DNA of 64,000 nucleotides, taken from Streptomyces sp. I05A-00742 (GTDB lineage Bacteria; Actinomycetota; Actinomycetes; Streptomycetales; Streptomycetaceae). Every line of letters begins with the position of its first letter. Position 1 is the stretch's first letter. The stretch spans positions 1 through 64,000 of the forward strand of contig NZ_JABETO010000023.1 of NCBI RefSeq assembly GCF_013055795.1. The letters are read 5' to 3'. The notes under the pieces are model-generated. The model searched no databases, was not told the DNA's origin, and was given only the letters and a program-made list of their open reading frames with translations. Positions 49,715 through 57,900 of the stretch are shown here, piece by piece. Position numbers and translations under genes: made by a program.

Positions 49715-50215
49715 TCAGAGCTCACCGTCCGAGTGGCCGTACGGGAGGCCGACGGTCATGGACGCGGTGGCGTCCCCGGCCGTCGCGACGTCGCCGGCCA
49801 GGGGCGGCACCCCGGCCCGGTCCCAGTCGACAGCGCACGAGACTCCGTCACCGAGCTCGTCGCAGAACATCCGGCCGGAGAGGGTGGCCGACGGGTCGTC
49901 CACGTCCTCGTCGGCCGCGAAGTCGTAGCCGGCCGGCTCCCCCGGCCCGGTGAAGGTGATCTCCGGGTAGCCGTCGACCGCGATGGTGAGGAAGGGGTGG
50001 AGATCGATCGACCGCGCCAGTTCGTCGTGCTGGTACACGTGCAGCGTCAGGTCCGCGCCGTACCAGCACAGGAGGTACAGGTTGATCGCCTCGGCGAGCT
50101 CGTCCGCGAGATCGGCCTTGATCTCGTCGAGGGTGCCCCGCACGTAGTGCGTGTCCTTGCGGGATCCGCCCGGAGCGACGCGGAACTCCAGTTCGTAGCA
50201 GCTCTTGAGTGACAT
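49715..50215 (-). CDS. Hypothetical acidic protein
   Basis: 166 aa, strongly acidic, no membrane segment. N-terminus SLKSCYELEFRVAPGGSRKDTHYVRGTLDEIKADLADELAEAINLYLL, then alternating strands with many Asp (DEDVDDPSATLSGRMFCDELGDGVSC). I do not recognise a family. The ATG at 50215 is preferred; upstream in-frame codons run into the MerR promoter region. It is divergent from the MerR-peroxiredoxin gene with 133 bases between starts. Confidence 0.7.
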   Translation of the reverse strand: MSLKSCYELEFRVAPGGSRKDTHYVRGTLDEIKADLADELAEAINLYLLCWYGADLTLHVYQHDELARSIDLHPFLTIAVDGYPEITFTGPGEPAGYDFAADEDVDDPSATLSGRMFCDELGDGVSCAVDWDRAGVPPLAGDVATAGDATASMTVGLPYGHSDGEL

Positions 50216-50288
50216 GTCGAACAACCTATCCACCAGGGCCACTTGACCGGACGGATGGCTTACGGGCCTGCCCCTCCCCCGCGCCCGC

Positions 50289-50320
50289 TTGACCTTGCCC
50301 CTTGGGGCAGGGTTTAGCCT
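50289..50320 (+). promoter_or_regulatory. MerR-type promoter with long spacer
   Basis: TTGACC (50289-50294) and TAGCCT (50315-50320, or TTAGCC one base earlier) are 19-20 bases apart, the overlong spacing that MerR activators correct. The near-palindrome CCTTGCCCC-TT-GGGGCAGGG fills the spacer. It lies 29 bases before the MerR-peroxiredoxin ATG, so self-regulation is likely. Confidence 0.75.
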
Positions 50321-50348
50321 CCGTGGGACAGGAGCGGAGGCGAGGGGC

Positions 50349-51293
50349 ATGCGGATCGGCGACGTCGCCCACCGGGCGGGCGTGACCGTCAAGGCGGTGC
50401 GGTACTACGAAGCGCTGGGGCTGGTCGAGCCCGTCCGGCTGGCGAACGGCTATCGCGACTACGACGAACACCACGTCCGGGTCATCGGCGAGATCAAGGC
50501 CCTCAGCCGGCTCGGGATCCCCGTCGAGGACACCCGTCCCTTCCTCGACTGTCTGGCGGCCGGCCGGCCGCACGCCGACGACTGCCCGGCCTCGCTGGCC
50601 GGTTACCGGGCGGCGATCGACGACCTGACCCGGCGGATCGACGCCCTGAGCGCCCGCCGGGCCGTACTGACCGCCCACCTGCACGAGGCCGCCCACCGCA
50701 ACAGCAGCGTCCCACCGGGAGATCCCATGCACGACTTCGCCACCCTGCCCGCCGGCCTGCCCGTCCCCGAGGACGACGGCGCCTGCGACACCCTGCCCGG
50801 ACTGGCCCTGCCCGCCCTGGAGCTGCGGGGCACGGACGGCCGGACCGTCCGCCTCGACGCCCTGGGGCCGGGACGGTCCGTGATCTACCTCTACCCGCTC
50901 ACCGGGCGGCCCGGCACCGACCTGCCCGAGGGCTGGAACTCCATTCCGGGGGCCCGCGGCTGCACGCCGGAGTCCTGCGGTTTCCGCGACCACCACGAGG
51001 ACCTGCTCGCCGCGGGGGCGGCCCGGGTCTTCGGGCTGTCCGGCCAGGACACCGACTACCAGCGGGAGGTCGTCGAGCGGCTGCGCCTGCCGTTCGCCAT
51101 CCTCTCGGACCCGGGCCTCCGGCTGGCGGACGAGCTGAGGCTGCCGACCTTCGAGGCGGGCGGGCGCCGGCTGTTCCGGCGGCTCACCCTGGTCGTCCTG
51201 GACGGTGCGGTGGAGCACGTCTTCTACCCGGTCTTCCCGCCGGACCGGCACGCGGAGCAGGTCCTCGGCTGGCTGCGCCGGCACCCTCTCTGA
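50349..51293 (+). CDS. MerR regulator fused to a PrxQ/Bcp-like peroxiredoxin domain
   Basis: 314 aa. Residues 1-70 are a MerR wHTH (MRIGDVAHRAGVTVKAVRYYEALGLVEPVRLANGYRDYDE). A dimerisation helix runs to about 120 (YRAAIDDLTRRIDALSARRAVLTAHL). Residues about 140-314 are a thioredoxin-fold peroxiredoxin: SVIYLYPLTG, ARGCTPESCGFRDHHEDL with a C-x4-C pair, and FAILSDPGLRLADEL. The peroxidatic Cys and resolving Cys of PrxQ are both present. The fusion suggests a regulator that senses peroxide or thiol state with its own peroxiredoxin. GGAGG precedes the ATG. Confidence 0.93.
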   Translation: MRIGDVAHRAGVTVKAVRYYEALGLVEPVRLANGYRDYDEHHVRVIGEIKALSRLGIPVEDTRPFLDCLAAGRPHADDCPASLAGYRAAIDDLTRRIDALSARRAVLTAHLHEAAHRNSSVPPGDPMHDFATLPAGLPVPEDDGACDTLPGLALPALELRGTDGRTVRLDALGPGRSVIYLYPLTGRPGTDLPEGWNSIPGARGCTPESCGFRDHHEDLLAAGAARVFGLSGQDTDYQREVVERLRLPFAILSDPGLRLADELRLPTFEAGGRRLFRRLTLVVLDGAVEHVFYPVFPPDRHAEQVLGWLRRHPL

Positions 51294-51372
51294 GGTGCGG
51301 CCCCGGGCGGGGTGGCGAAGTGTCCGGTATCCGCCGATAGACCTAGGTCCCGGACGTCCCGCACCCTCGCGC

Positions 51373-51485
51373 TAGCATCGGCTGGGTATCGCCCGGTTCC
51401 CGGGCGACACAAGTGCCGCCCCGGCGCACTCCGTTGTGCGTCGTTGCCCGCGCCGGGGCGGCACCTTCCGCCCGGGACCGGGCGG
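51373..51485 (+). promoter_or_regulatory. Possible structured leader of the radical SAM gene (three hairpins)
   Basis: TAGCAT (51373-51378) may be a -10, giving a leader from about 51385. Hairpin A: TCGCCCGG/CCGGGCGA (51389-51407). Hairpin B: 15-bp arms 51413-51427 and 51450-51464. Hairpin C: CCGCCCGG/CCGGGCGG (51468-51485). The left arm of A can also pair with the right arm of C, so two folds are possible. The ribosome site (GGAGAGGGAG) follows at 51502. Confidence 0.55.
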
Positions 51486-51518
51486 TGACGACGCACGGGC
51501 GACGGAGAGGGAGCGGTC

Positions 51519-52829
51519 ATGGGAAGCAGCCGTACGGAAGAGGTCGAGGGCCTGATGGCGCGCTTCCCCGGGGTGCCGCGGGAAGCCGTCATCAAGGAGG
51601 ACCTGCTGCGCGGCGGCATCGCGTTCGACGAATCCGCGCTCACCGGCGACGAGGCGGGCGACGTCAAACCGAAGTCCTACTTCATCTTCTCCTTCGACCA
51701 CCGGACCCTCCCCGAGCTCGGCGCCGCGGCCCTGCGCCGCCCGCCGGAGGAGATCGTCCTCACCGGGGGCCCCTACGGGCTGCGGCGCACGGTCGTCTCG
51801 GTGCGCGTCAACCCCCAGTCCCCCTACCGGGTCGGGGTCACCCCCGACGGAACGCTCGGCCTCCTGCTCGACGGGAAGCACATCGCCGACGTGGGCCTGC
51901 CGCCGATGCCGGACTACTACCGGCACGCGCTGGCCAACGGGAAATCCGTGATGGAGGTCGCCCCGACCATCCAGTGGGGCTATCTCATCTACCTGACGGT
52001 CTTCCGGGTCTGCCAGTACTTCGGCGCCAAGGAGGAGTGCCAGTACTGCGACATCAACCACAACTGGCGCCAGCACAAGGCGGCCGGCCGCCCGTACACC
52101 GGGGTGAAGTCGGTCGAGGAAGTGCTGGAGGCACTGGAAATCATCGACAAGCACGACACGGCCGGCGCCTCCCGCGCCTATACGCTCACCGGCGGTTCCA
52201 TCACCTCCCGGGTGAACGGCCTCACCGAGGCGGATTTCTACGGCCGTTACGCACAGGCGATCGAGGAGCGATTCCCCGGCCGCTGGACCGGAAAGGTCGT
52301 CGCCCAGGCCCTGCCCCGGGCGGACGTCCAGCGTTTCCACGACTACGGGATCCGCATCTACCACCCCAATTACGAGGTGTGGGACCGGCGTCTCTTCGAG
52401 CTCTACTGCCCCGGCAAGGAACGCTACGTCGGCCGCGACGAATGGCACCGCAGGATCCTGGACTCGGCCGAGGTGTTCGGGCCGCGGAACGTCATCCCGA
52501 ATTTCGTGGCGGGCGTGGAGATGGCCGCGCCGGAGGGGTTCACGAAGGTCGACGAGGCCATCGCCTCCACGGAGGAAGGGCTGCGGTTCTTCATGTCCCG
52601 CGGCATCACCCCGCGGTTCACCACGTGGTGCCCCGAGCCGACGACGCCGCTCGGCCGCTCGAATCCGGCGGGCGCGCCGCTCGAATACCACATCCGGTTG
52701 CTGGAGACCTACCGCGCGACCATGGACGCGTACGGGCTGTCCTCGCCGCCCGGTTACGGTCCTGCCGGGCCGGGACGGGCCGTGTTCTCGGTGAGTTCGT
52801 TCATGGACAGCCTGCCTGCCGACGACTGA
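51519..52829 (+). CDS. Radical SAM protein with unusual CX8CX2C cluster motif
   Basis: 436 aa. FRVCQYFGAKEECQYCDINHNW holds three Cys spaced CX8CX2C in place of the usual CX3CX2C; the aromatic before the last Cys and the following barrel fit a radical SAM [4Fe-4S] site. YTLTGGSITSR is a GGE-like SAM-binding strand, and later strands include KVVAQALPRADVQRFHDYG and VIPNFVAGVEM. About 120 residues before the motif form an extra N-terminal domain. Substrate unknown; no precursor peptide was seen beside it. GGAGAGGGAG precedes the ATG. The sirtuin gene follows after 77 bases. Confidence 0.82.
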   Translation: MGSSRTEEVEGLMARFPGVPREAVIKEDLLRGGIAFDESALTGDEAGDVKPKSYFIFSFDHRTLPELGAAALRRPPEEIVLTGGPYGLRRTVVSVRVNPQSPYRVGVTPDGTLGLLLDGKHIADVGLPPMPDYYRHALANGKSVMEVAPTIQWGYLIYLTVFRVCQYFGAKEECQYCDINHNWRQHKAAGRPYTGVKSVEEVLEALEIIDKHDTAGASRAYTLTGGSITSRVNGLTEADFYGRYAQAIEERFPGRWTGKVVAQALPRADVQRFHDYGIRIYHPNYEVWDRRLFELYCPGKERYVGRDEWHRRILDSAEVFGPRNVIPNFVAGVEMAAPEGFTKVDEAIASTEEGLRFFMSRGITPRFTTWCPEPTTPLGRSNPAGAPLEYHIRLLETYRATMDAYGLSSPPGYGPAGPGRAVFSVSSFMDSLPADD

Positions 52830-52906
52830 GTACCGCGGTCCACCACACCGCTCCCCCGGCCCGAATTCCGTTCGCCGGGCGGAGCGGTGCTGCGTACGCT
52901 CGCGGC

Positions 52907-53638
52907 ATGGCGAAGAAACCTCTGGTGGCGATTCTCAGCGGTGCGGGAATTTCCACGGATTCCGGCATTCCCGACTACCGGGGGCCCAACGGCCTGTGGC
53001 GGCGCGACCCGGAGGCCGAGAAGCTCGTCACCTACGAGTACTACATGCGCGACCCCGAGATCCGGCGGCGTTCCTGGCTGATGCGGCGCGACGCCCCCAC
53101 GCTGCGCGCCCGGCCGAACGCGGCCCACGAGGCGATCGTGCGGCTGGAGCGGTCCGGGACGCCGGTCCGCGTCATCACGCAGAACGTGGACGGGCTGCAC
53201 CAGGCGGCCGGGCTGCCCGAGCGGAAGGTGCTCGAACTCCACGGCTCCGCCCGGTCGGTGGTGTGCACGGAGTGCGGGGCGCGCTCGGGGATGGCCGCCG
53301 CCCTGGAGCGGGTGGCGGCGGGCGACCCGGACCCGGCCTGCGAGGCGTGCGGCGGCATCCTGAAGTCGGCGACGGTCATGTTCGGTCAGGCCCTCGACCC
53401 CGCCGTCCTGGGTGACGCACTGACGGTGACGAAGGCGTGCGACGTCTTCATCGCGGTCGGCACCAGCCTGATGGTCACCCCCGCGGCGGCGCTCGCGGGC
53501 GTGGCGGCCGACCACGGCGCCTGGCTGATCATCGTCAACGCGGAGCCGACGCCGTACGACGACCGGGCGGACGAGGTGCTGCGGGAGCCGATCGGGACGG
53601 CGCTGCCGGCACTGCTGCGGCGGTGGGAAGGGAGTTGA
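52907..53638 (+). CDS. Sirtuin (NAD-dependent protein deacylase, CobB-like)
   Basis: 243 aa. NAD motif SGAGISTDSGIPDYRGPNGLW, TQNVDGLHQAAG, catalytic His in LELHGSA, structural zinc Cys pairs CTEC and CEAC, GTSLMVTPAAAL and IVNAEPTP. It removes acyl groups from lysines, using NAD. Leaderless by appearance: TACGCT at 52895-52900, six bases before ATG, and no ribosome site. Ends seven bases before the convergent ogt gene. Confidence 0.94.
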   Translation: MAKKPLVAILSGAGISTDSGIPDYRGPNGLWRRDPEAEKLVTYEYYMRDPEIRRRSWLMRRDAPTLRARPNAAHEAIVRLERSGTPVRVITQNVDGLHQAAGLPERKVLELHGSARSVVCTECGARSGMAAALERVAAGDPDPACEACGGILKSATVMFGQALDPAVLGDALTVTKACDVFIAVGTSLMVTPAAALAGVAADHGAWLIIVNAEPTPYDDRADEVLREPIGTALPALLRRWEGS

Positions 53639-53645
53639 CAGGCCG

Positions 53646-54188
53646 TCAGAACAGGGAGTCCTGCTTTCCCGAGTCCTGCCTGCCCGCGTCCTGCTTGCCC
53701 ACCCTCCCCAGTTCCACGCCCTCCAGCTCCAGCAGCCGCCGCTTCCGCTCCACTCCCCAGCCGTAGCCCGTGAGGCTGCCGTCGGAGCCGATCACCCGGT
53801 GGCAGGGGACGATGATCGACACGGGGTTCTTCCCGTTCGCGAGCCCGACCGCCCGTGAGGCGTTGGGTGCGCCGATGTGGCGGGCCAGTTCCCCGTAGGA
53901 CATCGTCTCCCCGTAGGGGATCTCCAGGAGCGCGTTCCAGACCCGGCGCTGGAACGGGGTGCCGCGCAGGTCCAGGGGGACGTCGAAGCACGTCAGCTCC
54001 TCCGCGAAGTACGCCGCCAGCTGGCGGGTGACCTCGGCGAACGGGCTGTCGTCGGGGCGGCCGAAGCTCTCGTCGGCCGGCCGGTGCCGCTGGTCGAGGA
54101 TGTAGAGGCCGGAGAGGGTGGTGCCGTCGGCGGCCACGAGGGTGATGGGGCCGTAGGGGCTCTCGATGACGGTGTACACGGCGGACAT
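53646..54188 (-). CDS. ogt: Methylated-DNA-protein cysteine S-methyltransferase
   Basis: 180 aa. Acceptor Cys in SIIVPCHRVIGSDGSLTGYGWG, with GTPFQRRVWNALLEIPYGETMSYGELARHIG as the HTH. A suicide repair protein for O6-alkylguanine. The C-terminus has a short Asp/Gln/Lys repeat tail (GKQDAGRQDSGKQDSLF). The next gene on this strand, 577 bases upstream, encodes an Ada-AlkA fusion, so the two form an alkylation-damage locus. Confidence 0.93.
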   Translation of the reverse strand: MSAVYTVIESPYGPITLVAADGTTLSGLYILDQRHRPADESFGRPDDSPFAEVTRQLAAYFAEELTCFDVPLDLRGTPFQRRVWNALLEIPYGETMSYGELARHIGAPNASRAVGLANGKNPVSIIVPCHRVIGSDGSLTGYGWGVERKRRLLELEGVELGRVGKQDAGRQDSGKQDSLF

Positions 54189-54765
54189 GGGGTGTTCCGT
54201 TCGCTTCCGTTCGGTGTCCGTGGGCGGACAGGCGGTGGGTGGGCGGTCGGTCGGCAGGTGGGCGGTTGGTGAGCGGTTGGTGAGCGGCGGCTCGGGTGGG
54301 CAAGCGCCGGGGCGGGTGCCGGGGGGGCCGGCTCTGGAGGCGGTTCCCGGCGGGGGACGACGGACGAGTGGTGGCGGGGCGGGTGCCGGGGGTGGGCTCC
54401 CGGCGGGGACAGCGGCCGGGGGTGGCCGCCGAGCGTACGTCGGCGTATCGGGTAAGGCCGTGATCGGGGTATCGGGTGGCGCCGTCAAGGCCGGAGGGTA
54501 CGCCGTCGGGGCGGGGCGGCGTCGGGCGGCACGTCCCGGGGCCGGGCGTCGGCCCCAGGGCGAGGCGGGCGCCGCACTGCCGGTCCCCGACCACCCCCCG
54601 CACCGGATCCGGAACATGTCACATCGCCGGCTTCCGGCATCCCCCGAGCCCCCGGGGCAACGCCGCCACGTGGCCGGGTGCGGGGGCAGATGCGCCCGGA
54701 GCAACGCCGGGCGCCCGGCACCGCACCGCCCCCGCGCCACACCACGCTGCGCCGCCCCGCCGACG
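54189..54765. other. 577-base intergenic region with short direct repeats
   Basis: Very G-rich on the plus strand. Holds a tandem 11-mer GGTTGGTGAGC (54264-54285), many GGTGGGCGG-like units nearby, and a TATCGGGT direct repeat near 54450-54475. Long open frames cross it on both strands but they extend into known genes out of frame and show no gene-like features, so I call no CDS. Confidence 0.6.
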
Positions 54766-56238
54766 CTACGGCTCCGCCGGCATCCGGGCGGACGGATGGT
54801 CGTCCGTGGACCACAGGTACTGGACGGCGTAGGCGCGCCACGGCCGCCAGGCCGACGCGTGCCGGGTGAGCGCGCCGGGCGTGCCGGGCAGGCCCAGTCC
54901 GGCCGCCGCCCTGCGCACCCCCAGGTCCGTCGGCAGGAAGGCGTCCGGGTCGCCGAGGCCGCGCATGGCGATGATGTCGGCGGTCCAGGGCCCGATGCCG
55001 GGCATGGCGGCGAGCCGGGCGCGGGTGCGGGTCCAGTCGCTGCCGACCCCGAGGTCGAGGCCGCCGTCGGCGAGGGCGGCGACGAGGCCGGTGAAGGCGG
55101 CGCGCCGGCCGGCCGGCATGGCCAGGGAGGCCGGGTCGAGGGCGGCCAGGGCCTCGGTGGACGGGAACAGATGGGTGAGTCCGCCGGAGGTCTCTACGGG
55201 TGTGCCGTGGGCGGTGACCAGCCGGGCGGCCAGGGTGCGGGCGGCGGCGGTGGAGACCTGCTGCCCGAGCACGGCCCGCAGGGCCAGCTCCTCGGCGTCC
55301 ACGGTGCGCGGCACCCGGCGGCCCGGCGCCTTGTCGATCAGTGGGGCAAGGACCGGGTCCGTGCGCAGCAGCGCGTCGACGGCCTCCGGGTCGGCGTCCA
55401 GGTCGAGCAGGCGGCGGCAGCGGCTGATGGCCCCGGCCAGGTCGCGCTGGTCGGAGAGGGCGATGCGGCAGGCGATGTGGTCGGGCCGGGGGCGGAGGGT
55501 GACCGTGCCGTGCCCGTAGGGCAGGCGCAGCGTGCGGTGGTACGCGCCCTCGCGCCACTCCTCCACGCCGGGGACGGCGGTGGCGGCGAGATGGCCGAGG
55601 AGGTTGTCGGGGGTGAAGGGGGTGCGGAACGGGAGGCGCAGGGTGAGGACGCCGGGGGTGGCCGGCGGCCGGCCGCGCGCCGCGCGGGCGCGGAGGCCGG
55701 TGGGAGTGAGGGCGAAGACGGCGCGCACGGTCTCGTTGAAGGAGCGGACGGAGGAGAACCCCGCCGCGAAGGCGACGTCGGCCATGGGCAGGTCGCTGGT
55801 CTCGATGAGGACGCGGGCGGTCTGCGCGCGCTGGGCGCGGGCGAGGGCCAGCGGCCCGGCGCCGAGCTCGGCGAGCAGCTGGCGTTCTATCTGGCGGGCG
55901 CTGTAGCCGAGCCGGGCGGCGAGACCGGGCACGCCCTCGCGGTCCACGGTGCCGTCGGCGATGAGCCGCATCGCCCGGGCGACGACGTCGGCGCGTTCGT
56001 TCCACTGCGGCGAGCCGGGGCTCGCGTCGGGCCGGCAGCGCTTGCAGGCACGGAAGCCGGCCTGCTGGGCGGCGGCCGCGCTCGGGTAGAAGCTCATGTT
56101 CCGGTCCTTGGGCAGGACGGCCGGACAGCTGGGACGGCAGTAGATGCGCGTGGTGAGGACGGCGATGAAGAACCAGCCGTCGAAGCGGGGGTCCTTGGAC
56201 CGCGCGGCCCGTACGCAACGGTCGAAGTCGGTGTGCAT
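54766..56238 (-). CDS. AdaA-AlkA fusion: methylphosphotriester sensor/AraC regulator plus 3-methyladenine glycosylase
   Basis: 490 aa. Ada N-domain (1-80) with zinc Cys34, 38, 65, 68 (IYCRPSCPA, FRACKRCRP), where Cys34 would accept the methyl group. An AraC HTH follows (about 85-185, VPGLAARLGYSARQIERQL, ADVAFAAGFSSVRSFNETV). The AlkA glycosylase (about 195-480) has its HhH GIGPWTADIIAMRGLG and catalytic Asp in LPTDLGV. It repairs alkylated bases and, when methylated, should activate the response. The ATG at 56238 is the only start that fits the Ada N-terminus. Divergent from the small HTH gene. Confidence 0.94.
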   Translation of the reverse strand: MHTDFDRCVRAARSKDPRFDGWFFIAVLTTRIYCRPSCPAVLPKDRNMSFYPSAAAAQQAGFRACKRCRPDASPGSPQWNERADVVARAMRLIADGTVDREGVPGLAARLGYSARQIERQLLAELGAGPLALARAQRAQTARVLIETSDLPMADVAFAAGFSSVRSFNETVRAVFALTPTGLRARAARGRPPATPGVLTLRLPFRTPFTPDNLLGHLAATAVPGVEEWREGAYHRTLRLPYGHGTVTLRPRPDHIACRIALSDQRDLAGAISRCRRLLDLDADPEAVDALLRTDPVLAPLIDKAPGRRVPRTVDAEELALRAVLGQQVSTAAARTLAARLVTAHGTPVETSGGLTHLFPSTEALAALDPASLAMPAGRRAAFTGLVAALADGGLDLGVGSDWTRTRARLAAMPGIGPWTADIIAMRGLGDPDAFLPTDLGVRRAAAGLGLPGTPGALTRHASAWRPWRAYAVQYLWSTDDHPSARMPAEP

Positions 56239-56304
56239 GGAGACAAGGATCGACGGCGGAGACGTCCGGGGCTGGCGGAAATCCGACATGGGCGTCGACC
56301 GGTC

Positions 56305-56351
56305 TGTCAATGACAGTTGACGCCACGACGGTATGTCATCCATGGTTGACA
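56305..56351. promoter_or_regulatory. Two TGTCA/TGACA palindromes in the adaA-alkA/HTH divergent promoter
   Basis: TGTCA-A-TGACA (56305-56315) and TGTCA-N8-TGACA (56334-56351). Both lie between the divergent starts (56238 and 56353). Different spacing but the same half-sites suggest one dimeric regulator, possibly the small HTH protein or Ada. Confidence 0.55.
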
Positions 56352-56352
56352 C

Positions 56353-56577
56353 ATGGCCGGAACAGACGCGAAGGACGCGGTCGGCACCACCGAGGCCGCC
56401 ATGGACACCGACCCCCGCGTGGGGCTGCGCGCCGTCGCCGCACTGCGGCGGCTGGTCGAACGACTTGAGGCACTCCAGGTGGACAACGCCCGGAGGCGTG
56501 GCTGGTCCTGGGAGGAGATCGGTGCCCAACTCGGCGTCAGCAGGCAGGCGGTCCACAAGAAGCACGCCAGGAGGTAG
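56353..56577 (+). CDS. Small HTH protein paired with a Clp-N protein
   Basis: 74 aa. An N-terminal helix (RVGLRAVAALRRLVERLEALQVDNARRRG) is followed by an HTH, WSWEEIGAQLGVSRQAVHKKHARR, like sigma region 4 or Xre. It lies six bases before the Clp-N gene, which it probably regulates or partners. No ribosome site is seen; the ATG follows GTTGACAC. Confidence 0.8.
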   Translation: MAGTDAKDAVGTTEAAMDTDPRVGLRAVAALRRLVERLEALQVDNARRRGWSWEEIGAQLGVSRQAVHKKHARR

Positions 56578-56582
56578 ACGAC

Positions 56583-57161
56583 ATGTTCGAGAGGTTCACC
56601 AAGGACGCGCGGCTGGCGGTCGTCTGCGCACAGGAGGAGGCCCGGTCCCTGCGCCACTCCTGGATCGGCGCGGAACACCTCCTCCTCGCCGTCGCCGCCC
56701 GCCCCGGAGCACCGGGCACCGCCACCCTCACCCGGCTCGGCGTCACGGCCGAGGCATGCCGCGAGGCGATCCGGTCGGCCGGGGCGCTCGACGAGGGCGA
56801 CGCCGAGGCCCTGCGGTCGCTCGGCATCGACCTCGACACCGTACGGGCCCGCGCGGAGAGCGCGTTCGGGCCGGGCGCGCTGGACCGGCAGCCGGACGGG
56901 ACACGGTTCGGCGGCCTGCTCCGCCGCGCCCCCAGGCGCCCCCGGCACCACATCCCGTTCACCAAGGACGCCAAGCGGGCTCTGGAGCAGTCGCTCAGGG
57001 CTGCCCTGGCCCGCAAGGAGAACTGGATCGGCACCGAGCACGTCCTGCTGGGCGTCCTCTCCGGCGGCGATCCGGCGACGGTCCGGGTCCTCGACGCCCT
57101 CGGCACCGATCCCGTGGCGCTGCGCGGCAGCGTCCTGGCGGATCTGCGGCCGGCAGCCTGA
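56583..57161 (+). CDS. Stand-alone Clp N-domain protein (two repeats)
   Basis: 192 aa with two Clp-N repeats and no ATPase: FTKDARLAVVCAQEEARSLRHSWIGAEHLLLAV (about 4-36) and FTKDAKRALEQSLRAALARKENWIGTEHVLLGV (about 124-156). In ClpC/ClpA this domain binds adaptors and substrates. A free copy may act as an adaptor or heat-shock sensor. AGGAGG lies just before the ATG, inside the end of the HTH gene. Confidence 0.9.
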   Translation: MFERFTKDARLAVVCAQEEARSLRHSWIGAEHLLLAVAARPGAPGTATLTRLGVTAEACREAIRSAGALDEGDAEALRSLGIDLDTVRARAESAFGPGALDRQPDGTRFGGLLRRAPRRPRHHIPFTKDAKRALEQSLRAALARKENWIGTEHVLLGVLSGGDPATVRVLDALGTDPVALRGSVLADLRPAA

Positions 57162-57241
57162 CGACCGGCCGGGGGTCGGTCAGCCAACGGCGGCCGGGGG
57201 CCGGCCGAAGGTCGGCCGGATCAGCTGTCCGACAGCGGAGG

Positions 57242-57278
57242 GGCCCGGCGCGCTCGCCCGGGAGGAGCGTGCCGGGCC
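57242..57278. terminator. Hairpin between convergent Clp-N and lectin genes
   Basis: GGCCCGGC (57242-57249) pairs with GCCGGGCC (57271-57278). Probably bidirectional; no U-run. Confidence 0.6.
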
Positions 57279-57299
57279 TCCGGTGACGCCGTCGGCGGA

Positions 57300-57758
57300 T
57301 CAGACGTCCACGGTGTACCAGTGCTGCCAGGAACCCCCGTTGGGGTCGCGCATGTTGATCCCCGCGCCGTCCCATGTGTCGTCCGCCCGCTGGAGCTGGG
57401 CGACCTGTCCGTTCACATCGGTGTGGAGCTCGCGGTTCCAGAAGAACCAGCGCTGGTTGGCGTTGCCGTGACAGTCCCCGACCGCCTGGACGGCCTCGTT
57501 GATGCCGCCGTGGCGGACGTCGAGGCAGTGCATGTTGGCCAGGCTGCGGAGCTTCTTGCCCTCCCAGAGCCACCACTGCCGTGAGCCGAGGCCGCAGGTG
57601 CGCAGCTCGACGTTGTCCCCGTTGATCGTCAGGCACTTGCCGTTGCGGTCGTTCCGGATCTCGAAGGCGTTCAGAGCGGAAGCGGGAGTGGCCGTCATCA
57701 CCGGCACGGCCGCGGCCATCCCCAGCGCCAGTGCCCCCGCCACGAGTGCTCGTCTCAT
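57300..57758 (-). CDS. Secreted ricin-type beta-trefoil lectin
   Basis: 152 aa. Signal peptide MRRALVAGALALGMAAAVPV with cleavage after PASA (about residue 28). The mature part is one beta-trefoil with QxW-like motifs SRQWWLW, NQRWFFW and WQHWYTV and Cys pairs KCL/RTC and HCL/GDC. It probably binds carbohydrates outside the cell. The start at 57758 is chosen for the signal peptide. No enzyme domain is attached. Confidence 0.88.
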   Translation of the reverse strand: MRRALVAGALALGMAAAVPVMTATPASALNAFEIRNDRNGKCLTINGDNVELRTCGLGSRQWWLWEGKKLRSLANMHCLDVRHGGINEAVQAVGDCHGNANQRWFFWNRELHTDVNGQVAQLQRADDTWDGAGINMRDPNGGSWQHWYTVDV

Positions 57759-57900
57759 CAAGGACTCGTTTCTCTCATGTGCCCCTGGGAGAACGCCGGT
57801 CGGCGCCTCCCCCGGACGGCTCCGCGTCCCCGCCGGCAACCGGCGTGCGCGGAGCAATCACGCGCCGCAGATCTGCCCGTACGCCCCGAGATCACTCCGC

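Noticed and set aside
51413..53638. 741-residue frame ending in the sirtuin
   Set aside because: Everything before MAKKPLVAILSGAG is a shadow of the radical SAM gene.
54189..54765. Coding sequence in the long frames crossing this gap
   Set aside because: They are Gly/Arg/Pro-rich, lack ribosome sites and run through adjacent genes out of frame.
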